Positions 38,261 to 47,267 of a DNA stretch of 64,000 bases are shown here, in pieces (positions within the stretch are counted from its first letter, which is position 1; each line of letters starts with the position of its first letter). The notes under the pieces were generated by a model. The model made no database searches. It saw only the letters and a program-made list of their open reading frames with translations, and was not told where the DNA came from. Made by a program: the position numbers and the translations under genes. The DNA comes from Streptomyces sp. DT2A-34 (GTDB lineage Bacteria; Actinomycetota; Actinomycetes; Streptomycetales; Streptomycetaceae), in assembly GCF_030499515.1 (NCBI RefSeq), contig NZ_JASTWJ010000001.1:5002001-5066000 (forward strand), read 5' to 3'.

Positions 38261-38800
38261 TTACTTCTCGTACTCCTTCAGGCAGAGCAGGAAGTCGCTG
38301 CTCTTCCTGCTCTCCGTGTACGTGTACTGGAAGTCCTTGGCCTCGCTTGCGCACTTATTGCTGGCCGAGAGCTCGGTGGTGTACGAGCCTTCGATCTTGG
38401 CCAGCACCACGTACTGGGCCTCCGAAGAGCTGCAGTCGACGACCTCGAGGTCCGGGCGGGTGTCACTGGTGCTGCCGCGGTGCATGCAGTCACCGACCGC
38501 CGCCGTCTCGGCATCGTCCCGGCTGGCTATGTAGCCCCCGATGGCCACAGTCACGGCGGCCACGACGATGAGGATGTTCTTGATCGTCTTGAAACTGAGC
38601 TTGCGGCGAGGCTGCGGCGGAACCGGCGCGTACGGCGCCGCCCCCTGCGGGGGGAACCCGGGCTGGCCAGGCTGCTGCGGGTAGCCGCCCTGGGGCGGGT
38701 ACGGGGCCTGGCCCTGGGGCTGGCCGTAGGGCTGCTGAGCCTGGGCGTACGGGTTCTGGCCCTGGGTGTACGGGTTGCCCTGGGGCGGCGGAGTTGTCAC
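38261..38800 (-). CDS. Membrane-anchored hypothetical protein with Pro/Gln/Tyr-rich N-terminus (LppU-like)
   Basis: The 179-residue product has a cytoplasmic N-terminus of repeated NPYxQ/GQPQG/PYPPQG units (residues 1-65), one membrane helix (IKNILIVVAAVTVAIGGYIA) and an extracytoplasmic domain with four cysteines (GDCMHRG, VVDCSSSEAQYVVLAKIEG, NKCASEAKDF, LLCLKEYEK), which likely form two disulfides. The VGDC...VxC pattern resembles LppU/septum-associated proteins of actinobacteria. Its function is unknown. It converges with cca. Confidence 0.8.
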   Translation of the reverse strand: MTTPPPQGNPYTQGQNPYAQAQQPYGQPQGQAPYPPQGGYPQQPGQPGFPPQGAAPYAPVPPQPRRKLSFKTIKNILIVVAAVTVAIGGYIASRDDAETAAVGDCMHRGSTSDTRPDLEVVDCSSSEAQYVVLAKIEGSYTTELSASNKCASEAKDFQYTYTESRKSSDFLLCLKEYEK

Positions 38801-38910
38801 TTGAGGGTCCCCCTAGAACTTGGGTGCGTGGCGCGAACTAAGCGCGGAAATAAGACGCACGTAAGTTATCGGTCCCCACTGACACCCGAGCGGCCGGGAG
38901 CGGCCCTGTG

Positions 38911-40188
38911 TCATTGATGTGACACAGAGCGGCGTTCAAAGCGGCCCATAGCCCCAGCAACTGCCGCGTAGATAACGGCGACTGCGACAACGAGCGGTGT
39001 CGAGCGGCCGTCCGGCGGCAGTATCAGGGCGGCGACGCCGGCGGCACCGACGAAGGCGACGTTGAACAGCACGTCGTACATGGAGAAGATCCGGCCGCGG
39101 AAGCCGTCCTCGACCGAGGCCTGCACGATCGTGTCCGTCGCGATCTTCGCCCCCTGCGTCGTCAGGCCAAGGACGAATGCCGCCACCAGCATGGGAGTTG
39201 TGGCGAACGGGAGGCCGAGCGCGGGCACCAGGACCGCGGCAGCCCCCGCGCACATGGCGATCCAGCGGCCGGAGCCCAGCCGTGCCGCCGCCCAGGGGGT
39301 TGCCACGGCCGCCGCGAAGAATCCGGCGGCGGAGATTCCCAACGCCAGCCCCAGTAGGGCGAGTCCGTCATCGGCGTTCGAAGAGAAGGCGTACCGGCAG
39401 AGCATCAGCAGCGTGACCAGCAGGGCGCCGTAGCAGAAGCGCATAAGGGTCATCGTGAGCAGTGCCCAGACGGCCTCTCTCCGCGGCGGCGTGGCGAGAT
39501 GGCGTACCCCTGCCGCCAGGTCGCGCGCGGTGCCGGAGATCGCCGCCGCGAGGCGCGGCTGCACCAACTCTCGATCAGGACCCAGCAGTTCTCGTGACAT
39601 GCGCAGTGCCGCCAGCCCCGCGCACAGATACAGGGCGGCTCCCATGAGGACCACGGCGGCATCGGAGTCCCAGGCCACCAGCCGTACGAGGAAGGCCAGA
39701 CCGGCGCCCATGCTCGCGGCGAGCGTTCCGGCGGTCGGGGAAAGGGAGTTGGCGATCACCAGACGCTCGTCGTCGACCACGCGTGGCAGCGCGGCGGAGA
39801 GGCCGGAAAGGACGAAGCGGTTGACGGCGGTGACGCATAGGGCGGAGACGTAGAAGAGCCAGTCCGGAACCTCGGTGATGATCAGGATGGCTGTCACCGA
39901 GGCCAGTACCGTGCGCAGCAGGCTGCCGTACAGAAGGACCTGGCGGCGGCGCCAGCGGTCCAGCAGGACGCCGGAGAAAGGGCCCACCAGGGAGTACGGC
40001 AGGAGCAGTACCGCCATCGCGGAGGCGATCGCGGCGGCCGAGGTCTGCTTCTCCGGAGAGAAGACGACGTACGTGGCGAGCGCGGTCTGGTAGACGCCGT
40101 CGGCGCCCTGTGAGAGCAGGCGTACGACGAGCAGGCGCCGGAAGTTCCCAAAGCGCAGCAGGACCCGCAGGTCGCGTACGACGGACAT
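38911..40188 (-). CDS. MFS transporter
   Basis: A 425-residue major facilitator protein with about 12 membrane helices. Recognisable features are the RLLSQGADGVYQTALATYVVF start, the loop motif LLDRWRRRQVLLYGSLLR (MFS motif A-like) and a second half opening at VWALLTMTLMRFCYGALL. ATG 40188 (MSVVRDLRVLLRFGNFR) is preferred because GAGG lies nine bases upstream; GTG 40203 overlaps that site. The substrate is unknown. It lies next to the ino1 terminator. Confidence 0.88.
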   Translation of the reverse strand: MSVVRDLRVLLRFGNFRRLLVVRLLSQGADGVYQTALATYVVFSPEKQTSAAAIASAMAVLLLPYSLVGPFSGVLLDRWRRRQVLLYGSLLRTVLASVTAILIITEVPDWLFYVSALCVTAVNRFVLSGLSAALPRVVDDERLVIANSLSPTAGTLAASMGAGLAFLVRLVAWDSDAAVVLMGAALYLCAGLAALRMSRELLGPDRELVQPRLAAAISGTARDLAAGVRHLATPPRREAVWALLTMTLMRFCYGALLVTLLMLCRYAFSSNADDGLALLGLALGISAAGFFAAAVATPWAAARLGSGRWIAMCAGAAAVLVPALGLPFATTPMLVAAFVLGLTTQGAKIATDTIVQASVEDGFRGRIFSMYDVLFNVAFVGAAGVAALILPPDGRSTPLVVAVAVIYAAVAGAMGRFERRSVSHQ

Positions 40189-40210
40189 GGGGCACAGCCT
40201 CACATATGGG

Positions 40211-40244
40211 GAGGGTCCCCGGGCGGTGCAACCCGGGGACCCTC
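40211..40244 (-). terminator. Terminator after ino1
   Basis: A perfect 13-base stem (GAGGGTCCCCGGG paired with CCCGGGGACCCTC) with an 8-base loop lies 41 bases beyond the ino1 stop and upstream of the MFS gene. Confidence 0.75.
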
Positions 40245-40285
40245 AGCAGCTCTGGCAGGAGCGTTTTTAGTGCGGCGCCGTCTGC

Positions 40286-41368
40286 TTAACGCTCGACCTC
40301 ACCCTTGATGAACTTCTCGACGTTCTCGCGGGCCTCGTCGTCGAAGTACTGGACCGGCGGGGACTTCATGAAGTACGAGGACGCGGACAGGATCGGGCCG
40401 CCGATGCCGCGGTCCTTGGCGATCTTCGCGGCGCGCAGGGCGTCGATGATGACGCCGGCGGAGTTCGGGGAGTCCCAGACCTCGAGCTTGTACTCCAGGT
40501 TCAGCGGGACGTCACCGAAGGCGCGGCCCTCAAGGCGGACGTAGGCCCACTTGCGGTCGTCGAGCCAGGCGACGTAGTCGGACGGGCCGATGTGGACGTT
40601 CTTCTCGCCGAGGTCCCGGTCGGGGATCTGGGAGGTGACGGCCTGCGTCTTGGAGATCTTCTTCGACTCGAGGCGGTCGCGCTCGAGCATGTTCTTGAAG
40701 TCCATGTTGCCGCCGACGTTCAGCTGCATCGTGCGGTCCAGGACGACGCCGCGGTCCTCGAACAGCTTCGCCATGACGCGGTGCGTGATGGTGGCGCCGA
40801 CCTGGGACTTGATGTCGTCGCCGACGATCGGGACGCCCGCCTCGGTGAACTTGTCCGCCCACTCCTTCGTACCGGCGATGAAGACCGGCAGGGCGTTGAC
40901 GAAGGCGACCTTGGCGTCGATGGCGCACTGGGCGTAGAACTTCGCCGCGTCCTCGGAGCCCACGGGCAGGTAGCAGACGAGGACGTCGACCTGCTTGTCC
41001 TTGAGGACCTGGACCACGTCGACCGGGGCCTCGGCGGACTCCTCGATGGTCTCGCGGTAGTACTTGCCGAGGCCGTCGAGGGTGTGGCCGCGCTGCACGG
41101 TCACGCCGGTGTTCGGCACGTCGCAGATCTTGATGGTGTTGTTCTCGCTGGCGCCGATGGCGTCCGCGAGGTCGAGGCCGACCTTCTTCGCGTCGACATC
41201 GAAGGCGGCGACGAACTCGACGTCACGGACGTGGTAGTCGCCGAACTGCACGTGCATCAGGCCGGGGACCTTGGACGCCGGGTCGGCGTCCTTGTAGTAC
41301 TCGACTCCCTGAACCAGCGACGCGGCGCAGTTGCCCACGCCGACGACGGCTACGCGAACCGAACCCAT
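40286..41368 (-). CDS. ino1: Inositol-3-phosphate synthase
   Basis: Converts glucose 6-phosphate to inositol 3-phosphate, the first step toward phosphatidylinositol and mycothiol in actinobacteria. The 360-residue protein starts at ATG 41368 ([21 protein letters not shown]), with GGAG nine bases upstream. It has the NAD motif [11 protein letters not shown], the catalytic-core stretch [16 protein letters not shown] and [23 protein letters not shown]. It lies 44 bases downstream of a PadR-type regulator on the same strand and probably shares its control. Confidence 0.94.
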   Translation of the reverse strand: MGSVRVAVVGVGNCAASLVQGVEYYKDADPASKVPGLMHVQFGDYHVRDVEFVAAFDVDAKKVGLDLADAIGASENNTIKICDVPNTGVTVQRGHTLDGLGKYYRETIEESAEAPVDVVQVLKDKQVDVLVCYLPVGSEDAAKFYAQCAIDAKVAFVNALPVFIAGTKEWADKFTEAGVPIVGDDIKSQVGATITHRVMAKLFEDRGVVLDRTMQLNVGGNMDFKNMLERDRLESKKISKTQAVTSQIPDRDLGEKNVHIGPSDYVAWLDDRKWAYVRLEGRAFGDVPLNLEYKLEVWDSPNSAGVIIDALRAAKIAKDRGIGGPILSASSYFMKSPPVQYFDDEARENVEKFIKGEVER

Positions 41369-41412
41369 TCCGGTTGCTCCCTGTGTGTACGAGTGAGGCC
41401 CTGACTGGGCTC

Positions 41413-42096
41413 TCACGTGGCGGTGTCGCCGGGCGAATCCGGCCCGGGGGTGCCCCCGGGCCGGGGCAGATCGCCCGGCTCTCCAGATGTGGTATCCTGC
41501 TGAGCGGACCCCCCGGAAGCGGAACCCTTCAGGTCCCGCCCGGCCCGCTCGCTCTCGATGAGCTCGTTCAGCCAGCGCACTTCGCGCTCCACGGACTCCA
41601 TCCCGTGGCGCTGGAGCTCAAGCGTGTAGTCGTCGAGGCGCTCCCGGGTGCGTGCCAGGGAGGCGCGCATCTTCTCCAGGCGCTCCTCCAGCCGGCTGCG
41701 GCGGCCCTCCAGTACGCGCATGCGTACGTCCTGCGGCGTGCGTCCGAAGAAGGCAAATCGGGCAGCGAAGTGCTCGTCCTCGTACGCGTCGGGGCCGGTC
41801 TGTGAGAGCAGTTCCTCGAAGTGCTCCTTACCTTCCGCCGTCAACCGGTAGACGATCTTGGCGCGGCGCCCCGTGAGTGGTGCGGCGAGGGCGTCCTCGA
41901 CGGTGTTCCCCGGTTCCTCGATCAACCAGCCGTTGGCGACCAGCGTCTTGAGGCAGGGATAGAGCGTGCCGTAGCTGAACGCACGGAACACACCCAGTGA
42001 CGTATTGAGTCGTTTGCGCAGCTCATAGCCGTGCATCGGGGACTCGCGGAGCAGTCCGAGGACGGCGAACTCGAGGATCCCGGAACGTCGGCTCAT
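41413..42096 (-). CDS. PadR-family transcriptional regulator
   Basis: The 227-residue protein has an N-terminal winged-helix PadR domain ([54 protein letters not shown]), followed by a long coiled-coil C-terminus ([57 protein letters not shown]) and an unstructured tail. It is followed by ino1, and a perfect 19-base palindrome lies 30 bases upstream at 42127-42145. Autoregulation and control of ino1 in response to a sugar-phosphate signal is a reasonable inference. Confidence 0.9.
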   Translation of the reverse strand: MSRRSGILEFAVLGLLRESPMHGYELRKRLNTSLGVFRAFSYGTLYPCLKTLVANGWLIEEPGNTVEDALAAPLTGRRAKIVYRLTAEGKEHFEELLSQTGPDAYEDEHFAARFAFFGRTPQDVRMRVLEGRRSRLEERLEKMRASLARTRERLDDYTLELQRHGMESVEREVRWLNELIESERAGRDLKGSASGGSAQQDTTSGEPGDLPRPGGTPGPDSPGDTAT

Positions 42097-42126
42097 CCCC
42101 TCGCCTCCTCGTCATATCTCGCGCTG

Positions 42127-42145
42127 ATGTATCGACTCGATACAT
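42127..42145. promoter_or_regulatory. PadR operator palindrome
   Basis: ATGTATCGACTCGATACAT is a perfect 19-base inverted repeat, with the ATGTAT/ATACAT half-sites typical of PadR targets, 30 bases upstream of padR. Confidence 0.7.
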
Positions 42146-42448
42146 CACGACGATAGAACGGCCTTCCGGATGCGACAAGTGGGGGGACGGTGAACGGGAT
42201 CACATCAACGATTCATGTGGAGCGAGTTGCCTGATTTGGGGTGAAGTTCGGGGCTAGGTGGGCTTTGACGGTGCGTAGTCTGTGCGCCATGCACACCACC
42301 GGGAACCGAGTGACACCTGAGGGCGTCGTCGTCCTTGGTGCAGTACGGGTGAATGCGGAACCGACCGCATCCGTACTTCGGGGGGACCGGAAATCAGCCG
42401 CCGTTGCCAGGCGCGCAGGGGTGCGCCTGCCCGAGGAGTAGTCGTTCG
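42146..42448. other. padR/PBP intergenic region
   Basis: These 303 bases between divergent padR and the PBP gene hold no convincing gene. A 66-codon frame at 42241-42441 has no recognisable family and no Shine-Dalgarno site. TTGACG at 42265-42270 could be a promoter -35, but no good -10 is seen at the usual spacing. GAGGAG just before 42449 is the PBP ribosome site. Confidence 0.4.
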
Positions 42449-45088
42449 ATGAGCGAGCACCGTCGCAAACCGCCGCAGCCGCAGGGAGGCGGACGTGCCG
42501 CGGCCCGACGCGGCCAGCCCGGCTCGTCCGCCGGCCGCCGAGCGGCACCGCGAGGCGCCACCGGATCTCCTTCCGACTCGTACGGGTCGGGTTCCAGCGG
42601 TTCGGGAGGCGAGGAACGGCCGTACGGCGGCCGCGCCGAGGCACGCCGCGCGGCCCAGAGAAGTGGAGGCGGCCGCCGCAGAGCGGCCGAACCGGGCAGA
42701 GGCGGCCGCCGTGCCGCTCCCGGCGGGCCGAACGGCCCTGGGCGCGGCAGAGGGCGCGCGGCCCCACCCGGCAGTAGGCGGTTCGTCGACTATCCGCGCG
42801 CGGGCAAGTACGGAGTGGCGCGGTGGGTGCCGTCGTGGCGGCTCGTCACCGGCCTGTTCATCGGCTTCCTCGGCAGCCTCGTGGCCGTTGCGGGTATCGG
42901 GTACGCGATGGTCGGCATTCCCAAGGAGGACGCGGCGGCCAAGTCTGAGAACAACGTCTACTACTGGGCAGACGGCACTCAGATGGTCGCTACGGGTAGC
43001 GGCCAGAACCGTCAGAACATCACGATCGACAAGATCCCGAAGGCCATGCGGTACGCGGTGATCTCCGCCGAGAACAAGACCTTCTACGAGGACTCGGGCA
43101 TCGACCCCGCGGGCATCGCCCGAGCGCTGGCCAACATGGCCCGGGGCGGTGACACGCAGGGCGGTTCGACGATCACTCAGCAGTTCGTCAAGAACACCTA
43201 CCTGAGCCAGGAGCAGACGCTCTCCCGGAAGTTCAAGGAGATGTTCATCTCGATCAAGGTGGGGGGTGAACTCACCAAGGACGAGATCCTCCAGGGCTAC
43301 CTGAACACTTCGTACTACGGCCGTGGCGCCTACGGTATCCAGGCTGCGGCCCAGACCTACTACGGCAAGGACGCGGTCAAGCTCACGCCGAGCGAGTGTG
43401 CCTTCCTTGCCGCGCTACTCAAAGGCCCGACGTACTACGACCCTGAGGGCAACACGAACCTTGACCGGTCGGCGACTCCTGCGGCTAACAAAAAGCGTTC
43501 CCAGGAGCGCTGGGGATGGATCCTCGGCGAGATGCGCAAGGACGACCATCTGACGGAGGCGCAGTACCAGGAGGCCATCAAGAAGTACCCCACGCCTCAG
43601 GGCCTCAAGGCAACCAAGGGCATGACCGGCCAGATCAGCTACCTGGTCGACACGGCCAAGAAGTACGTCCTCAGCCACTCGGACATCACGCAGACGGAGT
43701 TCGACAAGGGCGGTTTCCAGATCACCACGACCTTCGAGAAGGACAAGGTCAATGCCCTGACCAAGGCCGTCAAGAAGATCGAGAGTGAGCGCCTCGACCC
43801 AGAGAAGCGTGAACTGGACAAGTACGTCCAGTTCGGTGCGGCGTCGGTGAAGCCCAATGACGGTGCCATCGTCGCTATCTACGGCGGCGCCGGTTACGAG
43901 AACGACCACTTCACCAACAATGCTGACACCTCAGGTGTACCGGTCGGTTCGACGTGGAAGCCGTTCGTGCTAGCCGCGGCCATGCAGTACGGCCGGTACG
44001 ACACCAACGGCGAGGCTCTGTCGCCGATGAGTAAGTACAACGGCAACGACAAGCTCAAGGTCAGGAACGCGGACGGCAGTTATGTCCTGGACAAGGATGA
44101 CCAGGTCTTCCTGCAGCGCAATGAGAGCACTCGTGCCTGGGGTTACATCACCTTGCGCAAGGCGATGGAGCAGTCGATCAACACGCCGTTCGTACAACTC
44201 GGCTGGGACGTCGGGATGTCGAAGGTGCGGGATGTCGCCCAGAAGTCCGGCATCCTGAAGGACAGCTTTGCCACGCTTAACCCGTCCTTTGCACTCGGCA
44301 CGTCGACTCCCAGTGCGATTCGCATGGCGGACGCCTACGCGACGTTCGCCGCGTCAGGTCAGCACACCGATCCGTACTCGGTCGTCGAGGTCAAGAAGGA
44401 CGGCCAACCGCTTTCTGGATTCACCAAGCCGAAGGCCACTCAGGCGATGCCCGAGAACGTGGCAAACAACGTCACGGACACCCTCGAGAACGTCATCGAG
44501 AACGGTACAGGCCAGAACGCCAAGGCCCTGGGCCGTACGGCGGCCGGTAAGACCGGTACCACCGACGAGAACAAGTCGGCCTGGTTCGTCGGCTACACCC
44601 AGCAGCTCTCGACCGCGGTCGCGATGTTCCGGGAGAATCCGAAGGACCACAGGTTGCTCTCCATGAACGGCACGGCCGGCGAGGATTCCATCCACGGTGG
44701 TGACGTCCCCACGGAGGTGTGGACCGAGTACATGAAGGCCGCGCTCAAGGGCAAGAGCGACCCCGGCTTCCCGGAGGCCGAGGAGATCGGCGAGATCGCC
44801 GACGCCGTGGGCGCGCCGTCGCCGACGCCGTCCTTCACTCCGGAGCCGAGCGAGTCGGCTTCCCCGACGCCGAGTGCGTCGCCCAGTGAGAGTGCCGTCT
44901 CTCCGACACCTTCGGCGAGTGAGACCTGCCAGATCAGCTGGCAGTGCGACACCGCCAACGGCGGACAGAACGGTGGCACGGACGGCGGCGTGACCTCGTC
45001 AGCGACACCCACGGAAACGGAGACGGATAGTAACGGAGGGAATGCCAACGGCAACGGAGGCATCTTCGGAGGTGCGAACGGTCAGTAG
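42449..45088 (+). CDS. Class A penicillin-binding protein (transglycosylase/transpeptidase)
   Basis: Polymerises and cross-links peptidoglycan outside the membrane. The start is ATG 42449 (MSEHRRKPPQPQGGG) with GAGGAG upstream. The 879-residue protein has a ~125-residue basic, Arg/Gly/Ala-rich cytoplasmic tail, one membrane helix (LVTGLFIGFLGSLVAVAGIGYAMV), a GT51 domain (SAENKTFYEDSGIDPAG, GGSTITQQFVKNTYL) and a transpeptidase domain with GSTWKPF (SxxK, about residue 501), SIN and GKTGTT. The C-terminus is Ser/Pro/Thr then Gly/Asn-rich. A decayed insertion sequence starts about ten bases after its stop. Confidence 0.95.
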   Translation: MSEHRRKPPQPQGGGRAAARRGQPGSSAGRRAAPRGATGSPSDSYGSGSSGSGGEERPYGGRAEARRAAQRSGGGRRRAAEPGRGGRRAAPGGPNGPGRGRGRAAPPGSRRFVDYPRAGKYGVARWVPSWRLVTGLFIGFLGSLVAVAGIGYAMVGIPKEDAAAKSENNVYYWADGTQMVATGSGQNRQNITIDKIPKAMRYAVISAENKTFYEDSGIDPAGIARALANMARGGDTQGGSTITQQFVKNTYLSQEQTLSRKFKEMFISIKVGGELTKDEILQGYLNTSYYGRGAYGIQAAAQTYYGKDAVKLTPSECAFLAALLKGPTYYDPEGNTNLDRSATPAANKKRSQERWGWILGEMRKDDHLTEAQYQEAIKKYPTPQGLKATKGMTGQISYLVDTAKKYVLSHSDITQTEFDKGGFQITTTFEKDKVNALTKAVKKIESERLDPEKRELDKYVQFGAASVKPNDGAIVAIYGGAGYENDHFTNNADTSGVPVGSTWKPFVLAAAMQYGRYDTNGEALSPMSKYNGNDKLKVRNADGSYVLDKDDQVFLQRNESTRAWGYITLRKAMEQSINTPFVQLGWDVGMSKVRDVAQKSGILKDSFATLNPSFALGTSTPSAIRMADAYATFAASGQHTDPYSVVEVKKDGQPLSGFTKPKATQAMPENVANNVTDTLENVIENGTGQNAKALGRTAAGKTGTTDENKSAWFVGYTQQLSTAVAMFRENPKDHRLLSMNGTAGEDSIHGGDVPTEVWTEYMKAALKGKSDPGFPEAEEIGEIADAVGAPSPTPSFTPEPSESASPTPSASPSESAVSPTPSASETCQISWQCDTANGGQNGGTDGGVTSSATPTETETDSNGGNANGNGGIFGGANGQ

Positions 45089-45095
45089 TCCCGAT

Positions 45096-46265
45096 GCTCC
45101 AGCTGTAGATCGTGATCTTCATGTCTGGGGTGGGGCTCGCCGTCAGTAATGACTCGCTCGTGGTCCGCCTGGTGGCGGCGTCGCCAGGCGGACCAGTGGA
45201 GCCGGTGCGCCGGGCCGTGATCGGGTCGGACGGCGCCAGTGATGAAACAGGCGCTGGTTGTCGTTGCAGGTCAGCGGGATCGGTTCGTCCGGTGTGGGTC
45301 GGTGTGCGTGCTCGTCGGCGCGGATGACGGCGAGGAAGGCACGGGCCCAGCATCGCGAGGGCTACCCAGCGGCTCCAGGAGGGATAGCGGCGGACCTGGT
45401 GCTCATCCAGCCCAGCCAGCCCTTTCTCACTCGGGAAGGTCTCCTCCATCCGCCATCTGGAACCTGCCCCCCTTGACCAGAGTGACCAGGGACGCCGGTG
45501 TGGTGGAGTGACAGTGTTAGCAGGCGGGTTCACCTGTGGTGCGGTTGCGGCGGATGAGCAACTGGTGACGGCCCGGCGACGGGGCGGCGAGATCGATGAC
45601 GGCCCAGTCGTAGAACTCCTGCCCCATTGCTCCGCGTCGGGCCGAGGGTTTCTGCCAAGGCCCACATCGGCACCTTCCTCACCAGGGCGTCGGTGCAGAA
45701 CGTGCCTGCACCGGTGGGCACTTCGGCCGAACTGGCCGCCGCGAGGACGTAACCGATGCCGCGATTCTCCAAAGTCGTTCGCAGTATTCGTTGCCGCCGT
45801 AGGCCTCGTCACCCGTGACCCAGCCGACGCGGTGTCCGGCATGAAGGGACTGTTCGATCATCACCCAGGCCGGTTCCGGCTTGGTCGTGAAGAGGGCGTC
45901 TTGGCCAAGGCCCGCGGCCCGGGAGCGTTCCTTCCGGGGGCGCACGTCCAGGAGCACGGGATGTGCAGCTCCCGGTCTACCGCCGCGTGTCCTCGCTCGC
46001 CCGGCGTAGACGACGACCTGGGAGTTCTCGATTCGGCCAGCGGTGTCGGTGTACCGGCTTTGGACCCTGACGGTATGGATGCCCTTCTTCACGTTGCCGG
46101 TCTCGTCCGGCAATTTCGCGCCCGGCAGGTCCGACAGCAGCCCCAGCACCAACCGCTCTGCCCCCTACCCGGGCATCAACCCGGGAGAACGGGCCCGCAA
46201 TCCGGCCCATGGCCATCTCCGCACCGGCCCCGACCAGCAAGATTATGATCTACACCTGAAGTGCT
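45096..46265 (-). mobile_element. Decayed IS701-family insertion sequence
   Basis: A ~1.17 kb element bounded by imperfect inverted repeats: the plus strand at the right end reads AGATTATGATCTACACCTGA (from 46240), and the minus strand at the left end reads AGATCACGATCTACAGCTGG (45118 down to 45099). It sits immediately downstream of the PBP gene. The only content is a broken transposase on the minus strand. No clear target duplication is visible. It cannot transpose on its own. Confidence 0.75.
45130..46235 (-). pseudogene. IS701-family transposase remnant
   Basis: Pieces of a DDE transposase are spread over several frames on the minus strand. They are MGRIAGPFSRVDARVGG (start, near 46210), LLSDLPGAKLPDETGNVKKGIHTVRVQ with YTDTAGRIENSQVVVYAG, FTTKPEPAWVMIEQSLHAGHRVGWVTGDEAYGGN, ENRGIGYVLAAASSAEV, EETFPSEKGLAGLDEHQVRRYPSWSRWVALAML, and a last piece matching the family C-terminus. 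About 60-70 residues are missing between LLSDL and DETG, so an internal deletion accompanies several frameshifts. The DDE residues can still be placed (DETG, GDEAYG, EETF). Confidence 0.8.
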
Positions 46266-46390
46266 GAGTCGGGAGGCAGAAGGTCCCCACCGCGTGATGC
46301 GATAGGGACCTGAAGTTTCCGCTCAGCTGAAGGCTAAACGGCCTGCCGAAGTGAATGGCGGGCTGTTTAGGAGAGTGGAGACCGGAGTCA

Positions 46391-46882
46391 CTAGAAGCGT
46401 GGTGACCCCGTAAGTTCCCAGGTGTCCCCGCCAAGGCCGTCAGCGTCGAGGTCGAAATTCACCCAACCGTCGCCGCTCAGTCCAGTTTGCGAAGTGGTGT
46501 AGTGACTTCCGGTCTTACACTGGATCGTACCGGAAGAGGCCCCATTGATTTCCGCAGTGTAATCACACGTAGCCGTCAGGATGGCCGAGTCGTTCCGCTC
46601 AAGACGGACCTTTATGTCAAAATTGTCGAACTTCCGGGCTCCGCCACCGTCGATCCAGTATCCCTCGGCGCTCGCCCAGAATTTATCGGGGTTACTTCTC
46701 TCGCGGGTCACGCACATCTGGATGTATACGTCAGTATTGTAACCTGAAGTTCCGAACTCCCTATGCTGCTCAGAGCCGCAGCCGCCAAGCGCCTGAGCAG
46801 GAGTGTTTAGAACGAGCGAGCTGGCGACAGCCAGTGCTGAAGCTGCTAGCACGGTGGCACGGCGAGAAATCTTTGACTTCAT
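46391..46882 (-). CDS. Secreted hypothetical protein with four cysteines
   Basis: The start is ATG 46882 (MKSKISRRATVLAASALAVASSLVLNTPAQALGGCG), with GAGAG upstream; the frame stays open 46 codons further. The first ~33 residues are a classic Sec signal peptide with cleavage after AQA. The mature ~130 residues hold four cysteines (GGCGSEQ, IQMCVTRE, TATCDYT, TIQCKTG), enough for two disulfides, and alternate polar/hydrophobic residues as in a beta-sandwich. I recognise no family. The gene and its upstream region are clearly less GC-rich than the neighbourhood and lie beside the insertion sequence, so it was probably acquired. Confidence 0.7.
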   Translation of the reverse strand: MKSKISRRATVLAASALAVASSLVLNTPAQALGGCGSEQHREFGTSGYNTDVYIQMCVTRERSNPDKFWASAEGYWIDGGGARKFDNFDIKVRLERNDSAILTATCDYTAEINGASSGTIQCKTGSHYTTSQTGLSGDGWVNFDLDADGLGGDTWELTGSPRF

Positions 46883-47267
46883 CAAGTCTCTCGTTTTCGG
46901 CAGGTATTTTGATCCTGGAGCAATGCGTGTGGAAACTGCATGGCGTCGATGGTCTACGGAAAGATAGAACAAGTCCGATGCAGGCGAGTTCTCATCTGCC
47001 GCCAGCACTTGGTGCACCATTACTTATGAGATCGCGTAACTCTATGACGATCGTTTGAAGTGTACCTGATGAGGGATGTCGGGGTTCTGGCGCTCCGGGT
47101 GTCTCGCGAAATTGTTTTGTGTCAGTTCACGTGGTTATTGGCCCCTTTCTAACCTGGCGGTACGAACCTGTGGTTGGCCTGGCGGACTGGCTGGTGGGTG
47201 ATCAGCAGGCGGCCGGTCGGACGAGCATCAGTTCGGTGCTCGGTTCGCGTACGGCAGGATGTGCCCC
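46883..47267. other. Intergenic region, relatively AT-rich
   Basis: These 385 bases between the secreted orphan gene and the divergent glycosyltransferase gene hold no recognisable gene, hairpin or RNA. Base composition is lower in GC than the window average in the left two thirds, suggesting that the foreign segment ends near 47150. Confidence 0.4.

Noticed and set aside
42241..42441. A 66-codon frame upstream of the PBP gene
   Set aside because: No ribosome site, no family, and it lies in the promoter region; kept only as intergenic sequence.
45508..46248. A 246-codon plus-strand frame over the insertion sequence
   Set aside because: The minus strand carries clear transposase fragments, and the plus frame is only their complement.
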